Shown here: in pieces, positions 40,685 to 48,610 of the stretch
Numbering within the stretch: position 1 is the first letter of the stretch
Layout: the number at the start of each line of letters is the position of its first letter
Source: an uncultured Nitrospirales bacterium
GTDB lineage: Bacteria; Nitrospirota; Nitrospiria; Nitrospirales; UBA8639
Assembly: GCA_951812745.1 (NCBI GenBank)
Contig: OX638327.1
Coordinates: 1,601,914 to 1,665,913, forward strand
Reading direction: 5' to 3'
Length of the DNA: 64,000 bases
Notes under the pieces: generated by a model
The model's database searches: none
Seen by the model: only the letters and a program-made list of their open reading frames with translations
Told to the model about the DNA's origin: nothing
Translations under genes and position numbers: made by a program

Positions 40685-42237
40685 CCCGAGGTCTTCATTC
40701 GGTGTGTTTGGTGGCGCTGGTCTTTTTCGTGCTGCTACCCTCGCCGGCCTTTTCGCAGGAGGACCGCATCGTCGTCGGTTCGAAAAACTTTATGGAGAGC
40801 AAACTCCTGGCTGAAATTTTCGCGCAACTCATTGAAGCCCGCACGGATCTTGCCGTGGAACGGCGCTTGGGTCTGGCGGGCACACAGGTCTGTTTCGAAG
40901 CCCTTCGCACCGGAGCCATCGACCTCTATCCCGAATACACGGGTACCGGGCTGGTCAGCATTCTCCAGCAACCGCCGACCGGAGATGCACGGACGGCGCT
41001 TAACGTCGTTCGTGCGGAGTTTCTCAAGCGTTGGGATTTGTGGTGGCTGAGTCCTTTGGGGTTTGAGAACGCCTATGCGCTCGCGATTCCTCGCTCTCGA
41101 ACGGATGGCGCCCCCCTGCGCACCATTTCGGATCTCGTCAAAATTGCGCCTTCCCTAACGGGAGGGTTCGGGTATGAATTCATCAACCGGCCCGATGGCC
41201 TACCCGGTCTTGAAACCCGGTATGGCCTCACCTTTCAACGCGTGCAGGCCATGCAGCAGTCCCTGAAATACCAGGCGGCCGCTGCCGGTGAGATCGACGT
41301 GCTCGACGTGTATACCACCGACGGAAGGCTTGCCGTGTATGACTTCGTGGTGCTGGAAGACGATCGACAATTTTTCCCGCCCTATGAAGCATCCGGACTC
41401 ATTCGAGGCTCGACGCTTGCAGAGCACCCCGAGTTGGGATCCATCCTGGGATTGCTGGCCAACGCGTTCGACGCCGGGACCATGCGGCAATTGAATTATC
41501 GCTTGCAGGAAGGCGGCGAATCGCCGGAGGTCGTGGCGCGCGATACCCTGTCGGCCCTCCACCTGTTAACCGGCGATGAGGCCGTCACCCAACCGGTTCC
41601 TCATCGAGACGGACTCCTGGCTTATGCCTGGTCAAAGCGAACGACGCTGATGCGCCGGACAATCGAACATCTGAGCCTGGCCGGGCTGGCCTTGGGGTTG
41701 GGGATCCTCGTGGCCGTTCCATTGGGTTTGCTGCTCGAACGTCACCACACGGTTGCCGAACCCGTCATTCGAGGCATCGGACTCACACAAACGATCCCGT
41801 CCATCGCGTTGCTCGCCTTCATGATCCCGGTGTTCGGGATCGGCATGCTACCGGCCGTGATCGCCTTATGGATTTATTCCCTGTTTCCGATCGTGCGCAA
41901 TACCTATTCCGGCCTCCGCGATGCCGCGCCACAGGCCGTGGACGCGGCTCGCGCGCTCGGCATGACGGAATGGCAAATCCTGCACTGGGTCCGATTGCCT
42001 TTGGCTGCGCCTGTCATCATGGCGGGCGTCCGAACGGCCGGCGTCATCACCGTGGGCACCACGACGCTCGCCGCATTCATCGGCGCGGGAGGCTTGGGTG
42101 TGCCGATTGTTGCGGGACTACAGATGGCCAACACCACCGTGATCCTTTCCGGAGCGTTGCCCTCGGCGGCCCTGGCGTTGATGATCGACGGATTTCTCGG
42201 CAGGGTGGAAACGTGGGTCAGACCGCGTGGCGTCTGA
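40681..42237 (+). CDS. OpuC-type ABC transporter: substrate-binding domain fused to permease
   Basis: 518 residues in the order signal peptide, binding domain, permease. The binding domain (about 25-295) starts IVVGSKNFMESKLLAEIFAQLIE, with LYPEYTGTG and WLSPLGFENAYALAI, as in OpuCC/ProX-type proteins. The permease domain (about 320-515) has GLTQTIPSIALLAFM and AARALGMTEWQILHWVRLPLA, the coupling loop. In characterized EgtU the permease comes first and the binding domain last, so the order here is reversed. With the ATPase it makes a complete importer. Ligand identity is inferred from neighbours only. Confidence 0.9.
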   Translation: MTRGLHSVCLVALVFFVLLPSPAFSQEDRIVVGSKNFMESKLLAEIFAQLIEARTDLAVERRLGLAGTQVCFEALRTGAIDLYPEYTGTGLVSILQQPPTGDARTALNVVRAEFLKRWDLWWLSPLGFENAYALAIPRSRTDGAPLRTISDLVKIAPSLTGGFGYEFINRPDGLPGLETRYGLTFQRVQAMQQSLKYQAAAAGEIDVLDVYTTDGRLAVYDFVVLEDDRQFFPPYEASGLIRGSTLAEHPELGSILGLLANAFDAGTMRQLNYRLQEGGESPEVVARDTLSALHLLTGDEAVTQPVPHRDGLLAYAWSKRTTLMRRTIEHLSLAGLALGLGILVAVPLGLLLERHHTVAEPVIRGIGLTQTIPSIALLAFMIPVFGIGMLPAVIALWIYSLFPIVRNTYSGLRDAAPQAVDAARALGMTEWQILHWVRLPLAAPVIMAGVRTAGVITVGTTTLAAFIGAGGLGVPIVAGLQMANTTVILSGALPSAALALMIDGFLGRVETWVRPRGV

Positions 42238-42349
42238 CTTCGAGTATCTTGCACAAATGCGATTGACCCGTTACAGTAAGTATTCCACGAATTTACTCCT
42301 CTCTATTCCATAACCTATCCCATTATCATTGCGGCAAAGAGTCGATTTC

Positions 42350-43333
42350 ATGCTGAAGCAATCCAATATTATTATCGACGTGCACCTGAACAACCAGAAT
42401 CCCGATGCCGTCAAGGAAGAGATTCGCGCGGGCCTGCTTTCGACTCCACGGACACTTCCCACCAAGTACTTTTATGATGAACGAGGATCCGAGCTTTTTG
42501 AGCAAATCTGCGAATCGCCGGAATACTACCCGACGCGCACGGAACACGAATTGTTGAAAACCGTGGCCGATGACGTCGTGACCCGAAGCGGCGCCGATGA
42601 ACTGGTGGAGTTGGGCTCCGGAGCCGCGACCAAGACCCGGGTCGTGTTGGACGCCATGGCCCGGGCGAAACAACTCCGCTTCTACGTCCCGTTCGACGTC
42701 AGCGAAGGCATCGTACGACGGGTCGCGCACGAGCTTGTCGAGGAATACGAAGGATTACAGGTTCACGGCGTCGTGGGAGATTTCCTGGCTCATCTGGAAC
42801 ATATTCCGCAGGGCGGGAAACGCCTGGTCATGTTTCTAGGCGGGACCATCGGCAACCTGGGACCTGAAGCCGTTCCGGCATTTCTGTCGTCGGTCTTTGA
42901 TGAAATGGATCAAGGAGATTTCTTGCTTCTTGGGGTTCAACTCATCACCGACGCAGATCGCCTGGAAGCGGCGTATAATGATTCAGCCGGGCTCTCCGCC
43001 GCTTTCAACAAGAATATGTTGCACGCATTACAGCCCGTGCTTGGAGCCGCATTCGATCCTGAGGCCTTTGATCACGTGGCACGATTCAATCGATCCGAAC
43101 ATCGAATTGAAATGCATCTTCGATCGGTTCGAGAGCAAGTGATTCCCATTCCCGAATTGGAGTTAACCCTTCACCTCGAAGAAGGGGAAGAAATTCTCAC
43201 GGAAATCAGCACGAAATATACGGGTCCCCACGTGGAAGCCCTGCTGACCCAGGCGGGATTCAGCCCCATTGCCTGGTATACCGATCCGGCCCACCTGCAC
43301 GGTCTCGCCTTGGCTCAAAAGCCTTCCGGCTGA
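42350..43333 (+). CDS. egtD: L-histidine N(alpha)-methyltransferase
   Basis: 327 residues from ATG 42350. TLPTKYFYDERGSELFEQICESPEYYPTRTEHELL is the family signature. The SAM site is LVELGSGAATKTRVVLDAM, followed by FLGGTIGNLGPE and GDFLLLGVQL. EgtD trimethylates histidine to hercynine, the first step of ergothioneine synthesis. It ends three bases before the PLP-enzyme gene. The 113-base gap after the transporter may hold its own promoter. Confidence 0.93.
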   Translation: MLKQSNIIIDVHLNNQNPDAVKEEIRAGLLSTPRTLPTKYFYDERGSELFEQICESPEYYPTRTEHELLKTVADDVVTRSGADELVELGSGAATKTRVVLDAMARAKQLRFYVPFDVSEGIVRRVAHELVEEYEGLQVHGVVGDFLAHLEHIPQGGKRLVMFLGGTIGNLGPEAVPAFLSSVFDEMDQGDFLLLGVQLITDADRLEAAYNDSAGLSAAFNKNMLHALQPVLGAAFDPEAFDHVARFNRSEHRIEMHLRSVREQVIPIPELELTLHLEEGEEILTEISTKYTGPHVEALLTQAGFSPIAWYTDPAHLHGLALAQKPSG

Positions 43334-43336
43334 TTC

Positions 43337-44425
43337 ATGATTTATCTGAATTACGCAGCCCTGTGCCCGACTCTTGCAGCGGCTGAGGAGGAAGTTGAAC
43401 GGACGCTGGCCGAGTTCAAGCGCTATTTGTACTCGGAAGCCGGCATCAAGTGGTATCTCCGGAAAGTTCGTGATTGCCGGCAAAAAGCCGGTGCCCTGTT
43501 GCACGTCAGTGATCCCTCGACCATCGCGTTCACCACGAATGCGTCCACCGCGCACTATCTCACGCTCTCTTCTTTGAAATGGAAACCGGGCGATACCATT
43601 CTCACCACCACGCACGAAAACCCGTCCATCACGAGGCAGCTTCGCGCGCTCGAACACGAAGGCATCCGCGTTCACGCGGTCAGGCCGACGTCCCTTGAAA
43701 CATTCCTGCATACGCTGGAAGAACGAGTCAACGAGCCCGGCGTCAAAGCTATCGTGATGAGTCACGTGTCGCACGTTGACGGGCGGGTGTTTCCCGTCCA
43801 TGACGTGGCGTCATTGGCCAGGGCCCGGCAGTGTCTGGTCGTCATCGACGGCGCACAAGCCGTCGGGCATATCCCCGTAGATCTGAATGCACTCGATTTC
43901 GACAGCTATTTTTTTGCCGGACACAAGTGGTGTGAAGGCCCGCTCGGCACTGGGGCGATAGTGATGCGTGAGAGTTTTTTTGCCCATCCCCGCTACCGCG
44001 CGATCGAAGAAGAACACCATGCTGAGTCGCCGGCGGGCTCATTTGAAATCGGGACGCAGAACATCGGGCTCATTGCGGGACTCGCCGAGGCCTGCGAGCA
44101 ACGACATCAACGGGGCATCGACGCAGCACCACAGCGGATCTTTCGGGAAACAGCCAGGGAACTGCTGGGCGGGAACCCGAATTGTCGTTTCATGGAATGG
44201 CAGGGCCCCCACGCGCCCGGCATCCTCACGCTCAAAGGACCGGACGACCTGGATCATGGAGCATTCGCCAAACGGCTTGCATCCGAAGCGGAAATCGTCG
44301 TGAAACCCTTCGTGGATTACCCGGAAGCCGACGCACCTGCGATTCGGCTGTCATGGTCTTCGACCATGGATCAACGGGAATTTCAGAAGGGTGTTTCGAC
44401 GATTGCGCAACGGCTCGGATCGTGA
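43337..44425 (+). CDS. Class V aminotransferase-fold PLP enzyme, candidate EgtE C-S lyase
   Basis: 362 residues. The PLP lysine is in FFAGHKWCEGPLGTGA and the aspartate in VVIDGAQAVGHIPVD; FTTNASTAHYLTL binds the phosphate. The fold covers cysteine desulfurases and the EgtE lyase that cleaves hercynylcysteine sulfoxide to ergothioneine. It follows egtD by three bases, which favours the EgtE role. A cysteine-desulfurase-like activity is the alternative. Confidence 0.85.
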   Translation: MIYLNYAALCPTLAAAEEEVERTLAEFKRYLYSEAGIKWYLRKVRDCRQKAGALLHVSDPSTIAFTTNASTAHYLTLSSLKWKPGDTILTTTHENPSITRQLRALEHEGIRVHAVRPTSLETFLHTLEERVNEPGVKAIVMSHVSHVDGRVFPVHDVASLARARQCLVVIDGAQAVGHIPVDLNALDFDSYFFAGHKWCEGPLGTGAIVMRESFFAHPRYRAIEEEHHAESPAGSFEIGTQNIGLIAGLAEACEQRHQRGIDAAPQRIFRETARELLGGNPNCRFMEWQGPHAPGILTLKGPDDLDHGAFAKRLASEAEIVVKPFVDYPEADAPAIRLSWSSTMDQREFQKGVSTIAQRLGS

Positions 44426-44432
44426 CCCATCT

Positions 44433-44600
44433 GTATTTGTAGGGGCCGCATCTCATGCGGCCCAGAGAAGCGCCATGAGATGGCGCAGCTACAAAAGAGG
44501 GAGAAGACGGCACCATGAGCTATTTCCCTCCTACTGAGTAGCGGCGGCATCCCGGGTCAAAGCCCGGGGCATGCCTTATGCCGCCCCACGGCACCGCGTG
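44433..44600. repeat. Two hairpin elements between convergent genes
   Basis: GGGCCGCAT CTC ATGCGGCCC (about 44444-44464) is a perfect nine-base-pair hairpin. A second structure pairs GGCGGCAT (about 44542) with ATGCCGCC (about 44578) around an internal CCGGG/CCCGG stem. They separate the egtE-like gene from the channel gene and may terminate both. Confidence 0.6.
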
Positions 44601-44611
44601 CACAAACACCA

Positions 44612-45424
44612 TCAAGGTGCATGTCCAGGCTGACGTTCCAGGCGTTCCTCCAAGCGGCGCAAGGCCTGCTGGGTCGAGCGAAGGTCGCGCAGGATTTCTT
44701 CACGTGAGACGGGTTGTTCCAGTTCTCGAAGGCGTTCGGCCTTGGCTTCTTCGAGATTGTTGAGCACCACCGCAATAAAGAGATTGATCACCACGAACGT
44801 GCCGACCACCACAAAGCTGACAAAGTACAGCCACGCCAACGGGTGCAGTTCCATCGCGGTATACATGATGTCCGTCCAATCTTCCAACGTCACGACCCGG
44901 AACAACGACAACAGGGAGATGCCCAGGTTTCGCCAATGGACGGGATCATGCTCGTGAAACAGTTGGTAGCCCGTAATCGCATAAATATAAAAGATGATGC
45001 TCATCAGGAGCATGACGTGTCCCATACTCGGGATGGAACGCACGAGCGTCGTGACGATCAACCGCAATTCCTGAATCGTGGAAATCAACCGCAGGACCCG
45101 CAATAACCGGGCGAGCCGGGCGATCATGGCATACTCGCCGGTCGCGGGAAGCAGCGAGAACACAATCACCGAAAAATCGAAGACGTTCCACCCGTCCCGG
45201 AAATACCGGTCGACCTGCGGGGCCACGGCAACCATCTTCACCAGGGCTTCGAGAATGAACACGGCCAATACGAATTGGTTCCCCAGGTGCATCCATTCTC
45301 CATAATGGCGAACCAGGGCAGGAGACGTCTCCATGCCCAACAACGCCCCATTCCCGAGAATGAGCGCGATTATCACGTATTCAAACGCGGGAGCATTGAC
45401 CAGTCGTTGCGCGAACCGTTTCAT
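44612..45424 (-). CDS. Voltage-gated-like ion channel (NavBac type)
   Basis: 270 residues with six membrane spans. The S4 voltage sensor has spaced arginines in ARLARLLRVLRLIS (103, 106, 109, 112). The pore loop reads FRVVTLEDWTDIMY, so the selectivity filter is TLEDW (179-183), close to the TLESW of NaChBac. The C-terminal tail from about 225 is a coiled coil, as in the tetrameric bacterial sodium channels. Sodium selectivity is likely but the Asp in place of Ser could admit other cations. Confidence 0.9.
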   Translation of the reverse strand: MKRFAQRLVNAPAFEYVIIALILGNGALLGMETSPALVRHYGEWMHLGNQFVLAVFILEALVKMVAVAPQVDRYFRDGWNVFDFSVIVFSLLPATGEYAMIARLARLLRVLRLISTIQELRLIVTTLVRSIPSMGHVMLLMSIIFYIYAITGYQLFHEHDPVHWRNLGISLLSLFRVVTLEDWTDIMYTAMELHPLAWLYFVSFVVVGTFVVINLFIAVVLNNLEEAKAERLRELEQPVSREEILRDLRSTQQALRRLEERLERQPGHAP

Positions 45425-45505
45425 CGTCTGTGACCTTTACCTGTTTTTGTGCAATAAAAGAATGAAGATCGGGAAGGCCATGAGAACCGGGCCTCCTGCC
45501 GTACC

Positions 45506-46417
45506 CTACCCCAACCCGCATTGTCCGAGTCGATGCTCCAGGGTTTGCGTTTGCGTCAAGGCATCAAGTTGAAGATCATGGCCCCCGGTCTGCGCAAGGG
45601 CCTCCTGAGGGATCAGTCCCACCAACTCGCTTTTCACCACGGCCACGCCTTTGAGCGCCGCCGCCCGCTTCACGGCTTCGAATGCCACGTGAACGGGCGT
45701 GTGGCGATAGTCGGTGAGATTCATCGACACCTGGACGCAGCCCCGGCTTTTCAGTTCCACCCCGATGGCCTTGACCCCCGGCAGCCCGCCGTTCGACGCA
45801 CGGATGCTCCCGGCGATATCCCGTGCCAGGGCGACATCGTGACTCTGCAAGACCACGTTGAAGGCAATGAGCGGATCACGAGCCCCGACCGCGATCACGC
45901 CGGCCGTGGGGTGCGGCTCGGACGGACCGAAATCCGGAGCCCACGCCCGGTCGGTTGTCATTCGCTTCATCAGAGCCTCCGGGCCCCCTTTGCGGATCTG
46001 TTCCAATCTCTTGCGGAAGGGTCGTTCGCAGGCTTCCTCATACAGAAAGACCGGTATCCGCAGTTCCCGCCCGATTCGCGCCCCGACCCGATGCGCGAGC
46101 CGAACGCATTGCTCCATGGTCGAGCCTGCCAACGGAACGAACGGCAACACGTCACACGCCCCGAGACGAGGATGCTGGCCCGCGTGATTCTGAAGATCGA
46201 TCAATTCCGAAGCCTTGGCAACCACCGCAAACGCGGCCTCCTCCATCGACTCGACGAACCCGGCCATGGTCAGGACGCATCGGTGGTGGTCCGCATCCAG
46301 ATGCCGGTCGAGCAAGGCCACTCCTTGAATCGCGGTCAGGGCGTTTTCGAGTTGTTCGATCACCCCCGGATCGCGGCCCTCACTGAAATTGGGAATACTC
46401 TCGACAATGCCGGCCAT
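45506..46417 (-). CDS. ftcD: Glutamate formimidoyltransferase
   Basis: 303 residues covering the N-terminal transferase domain of FtcD. The family blocks are IVESIPNFSEGRDPGVI, LDRHLDADHHRCVLTMAG, DLQNHAGQHPRLGACDVLPFVPL and ACERPFRKRLEQIRKGG. The cyclodeaminase domain is absent, as in many bacterial enzymes. It moves a formimino group to tetrahydrofolate, linking histidine breakdown or purine chemistry to one-carbon metabolism. No hut genes are nearby. Confidence 0.93.
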   Translation of the reverse strand: MAGIVESIPNFSEGRDPGVIEQLENALTAIQGVALLDRHLDADHHRCVLTMAGFVESMEEAAFAVVAKASELIDLQNHAGQHPRLGACDVLPFVPLAGSTMEQCVRLAHRVGARIGRELRIPVFLYEEACERPFRKRLEQIRKGGPEALMKRMTTDRAWAPDFGPSEPHPTAGVIAVGARDPLIAFNVVLQSHDVALARDIAGSIRASNGGLPGVKAIGVELKSRGCVQVSMNLTDYRHTPVHVAFEAVKRAAALKGVAVVKSELVGLIPQEALAQTGGHDLQLDALTQTQTLEHRLGQCGLG

Positions 46418-46534
46418 GTCCCTGTTTACTGAAATCGCGCTTTGTTGACAACCTCAAAAAGGTGATATACAACTTCTGATAGGTTTTCATGCTTGCGAGC
46501 ATCGACCCTCTAGCCGATCAAAACAGGTGATCCC

Positions 46535-47065
46535 ATGACGATGACCCAAGTCGAACCAACCGCGACCCTTGCCGAACTACAGGAATCCAAACCGGATCGG
46601 GTGACCATTGTGCTCCTGAGCGGAGACATGGATAAAGCCATGGCCGCCTTTATCATTGCCACCGGCGCCGCAGCCATGGGCATGCAGGTGACCATGTTCT
46701 TCACCTTCTGGGGCCTGAACGTCATTCGCAAACCCGGGGCGACCAGTGCCGCCAAAGACCTGTTGCGTAAAGTCTTCGGCCAGCTCAATAAGGGAGGAGC
46801 CGCGAGCCTGCCCCTTTCAAAATTCAACTATGGCGGGCTGGGCACCACGATGATGAAAAAGGTCATGCGGGACAATCATATGCCCGACGTCCCGGAACTG
46901 ATCGAAACCGCGCAGGACCTCGGCGTCAAAATGATCGCCTGTACCACCACGTTGGGGTTGTTGGGTATTTCAAAGGAGACCCTGATCGACGGCGTGGACC
47001 AACTCGCCGGAGTCTCGACCTACCTCGCGGAAGCCAAAGACGGCTCCGTGAATTTGTTTATTTGA
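46535..47065 (+). CDS. DsrE2-like (DsrE/F/H superfamily) protein
   Basis: 176 residues. RVTIVLLSGDMDKAMAAFIIATGAAAMGMQVTMFFTFWGL and the later MIACTTTLGLLGI match the DsrE2/peroxiredoxin-like group found beside TusA. A single conserved cysteine (in MIACTT) could carry a persulfide. It starts a plus-strand cluster with TusA and a CbiX-like gene. In sulfur oxidizers such DsrE2/TusA pairs relay sulfane sulfur; here the acceptor is unknown. Confidence 0.85.
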   Translation: MTMTQVEPTATLAELQESKPDRVTIVLLSGDMDKAMAAFIIATGAAAMGMQVTMFFTFWGLNVIRKPGATSAAKDLLRKVFGQLNKGGAASLPLSKFNYGGLGTTMMKKVMRDNHMPDVPELIETAQDLGVKMIACTTTLGLLGISKETLIDGVDQLAGVSTYLAEAKDGSVNLFI

Positions 47066-47071
47066 AAAGTT

Positions 47072-47147
47072 ACCCTCTCCCCTCGACAAGTCTTCCCCTC
47101 TCCTCTTGCGGGAGAGGAAAGGGTGAGGGGAAGGGTGAGGGGAAATT
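47072..47147. repeat. Dispersed palindromic repeat, family A, copy 6 (expanded)
   Basis: CCCTCTCCCC and CCCCTCTCC arms with GGGAGAGG, followed by a duplicated AAGGGTGAGGGG. Its right edge supplies the purine-rich stretch upstream of tusA. Confidence 0.75.
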
Positions 47148-47153
47148 CATCAC

Positions 47154-47399
47154 ATGATCCAATCCGACATCACACTCGATACGCTGGGGTACTTCTGCCC
47201 CATGCCCATTATTCTCACGTCCAAGAAAATCAAGGAACTCACCACCGGCCAGGTCCTGGAAGTCCTCTCCGACGACGAAGGGATCAAAAAAGATATGCCC
47301 GCCTGGTGCCAAACCACCGGCCACGAATGGGTCGGTCTCGAAGAAGAAGCGACGAACCCCAAAACGGTGTACAAGGCCTACGTAAAAAAGGCCAAATAG
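47154..47399 (+). CDS. tusA: TusA-family sulfur carrier
   Basis: 81 residues with the CPxP motif (LGYFCPMPIILTSKKIKEL) whose cysteine accepts a persulfide, and VLEVLSDDEGIKKDMPAWCQTTGHEW. TusA proteins relay sulfur to tRNA thiolation, molybdenum cofactor enzymes or sulfur oxidation. It is placed between the DsrE2-like and CbiX-like genes. Confidence 0.92.
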   Translation: MIQSDITLDTLGYFCPMPIILTSKKIKELTTGQVLEVLSDDEGIKKDMPAWCQTTGHEWVGLEEEATNPKTVYKAYVKKAK

Positions 47400-47488
47400 A
47401 ATTTTCCCGGCACAAAAAGAAGGGGAGGAAGCGACAATAACGCAGGGACGCCCCACGTGGTTGTGCAGCAACGTAAGGAGAGGTCACC

Positions 47489-48022
47489 ATGAGTGAGTCA
47501 AGAAAAGGTGTGGTGCTCGTCGGGCATGGAGGCATTCCCAAAGATTACCCGGGCGAACTGGTCACGAAACTCAAACGGCTGGAAGCTCAACGACGCGCCG
47601 CAGGTGTTCCGATGTCCCACGAAGAATATGAACTCGACCAGAAAATCCGGCGGTGGCCTCGAACCCCGGAAACCGACCCCTATCAGGCCGGGCTGGAAGT
47701 ATTGGCCACCCGCCTCGAGCCCCTGCTGCACGGCGCGCGGTTTTCCACGGCCTATAACGAGTTTTGCACGCCCACGCTCGGCGAAGCCATTGAACAACAG
47801 ATCGCCGACGGAGCCAACGACATTACCGTGATCTCCACCATGTTCACCCCGGGCGGCTCGCACTCGGAATATGAAATTCCCGAGGAAATGGCCGAACTTC
47901 GTCAGAAATTTCCCGACGTGACCCTGACCTACGCCTGGCCCTTCGATCTGGGAAAGGTGGCGGAAATGCTCTGCGAACACCTCGACCGATTCCAGGACAA
48001 CCCAGCCGGAAAAAGTTGCTGA
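47489..48022 (+). CDS. CbiX/SirB-type chelatase-like protein
   Basis: 177 residues after AAGGAGAGG. The VVLVGHGGIPKDYPGEL opening and TVISTMFTPGGSHSEYEIPEEM with the second histidine match the CbiX/SirB class II chelatase fold that inserts cobalt or iron into sirohydrochlorin. Length is close to a single-domain enzyme plus an internal insert. Sirohaem or related cofactor work is inferred. It overlaps or abuts the next small membrane gene. Confidence 0.8.
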   Translation: MSESRKGVVLVGHGGIPKDYPGELVTKLKRLEAQRRAAGVPMSHEEYELDQKIRRWPRTPETDPYQAGLEVLATRLEPLLHGARFSTAYNEFCTPTLGEAIEQQIADGANDITVISTMFTPGGSHSEYEIPEEMAELRQKFPDVTLTYAWPFDLGKVAEMLCEHLDRFQDNPAGKSC

Positions 48023-48030
48023 CGAGCCTG

Positions 48031-48471
48031 ATGCCCGTTCCCGATGCCGTCATGGCGCATGAGACAGGGCACATGCACGTTCGGTCAAACTCCGGCTCGG
48101 GGACGGACATCAGGGTCTTGGGAATCCTGTTCGTGGTCGCGGGAGTCGCCGATCTCATCTGGATTCTTTCCTACCCGCATTATGCCCTGAAAGTATTCGG
48201 AACGACGTTCGGAGGCTGGGCCGGCGTCTTCGTCAAATATCAACATCCGGTCATCCATTGGGCGATCGGCTACGGGTTTTGGCACAGGCGACGATGGGCC
48301 TTGTGGGGATACCTGACCTACCTGCTCATCGCGTGTCTGAGCGAAACCGTCAATCAAGTCGTGTCCGGTTTTCACACCACGCGTACAACGATGATCATGG
48401 TCAGCCTGCTTTTCGGCACGTACATCGTTGCGCGGCGAAAAGTCTTTACTCCCAAAGGTCACGCCAAATAG
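48031..48471 (+). CDS. Small membrane protein before the NxrC-like gene
   Basis: About 146 residues with four predicted membrane spans, for example VLGILFVVAGVADLIWIL and ALWGYLTYLLIACLSETV. The start is uncertain between TTG 48016, ATG 48031 and ATG 48052 because no good ribosome binding site is present. It is on the same strand as its neighbours. No family recognised. Confidence 0.6.
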   Translation: MPVPDAVMAHETGHMHVRSNSGSGTDIRVLGILFVVAGVADLIWILSYPHYALKVFGTTFGGWAGVFVKYQHPVIHWAIGYGFWHRRRWALWGYLTYLLIACLSETVNQVVSGFHTTRTTMIMVSLLFGTYIVARRKVFTPKGHAK

Positions 48472-48610
48472 CGGGACTGCGTCATGCAAAGGACGTCCGG
48501 CCTCACCGTCATCGCTGTCTAAGGTTTTGTCGATTTCCCGTTGAGTCATGGTATCTCTCCCGGCCATAATGTGTGTGTTCAACCACCTACAAGCTATAAG
48601 GAGGAGCGTT

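Noticed and set aside
45521-46432. 303-codon plus frame opposite ftcD
   Set aside because: Mirror frame of a gene with clear family motifs; no ribosome binding site.
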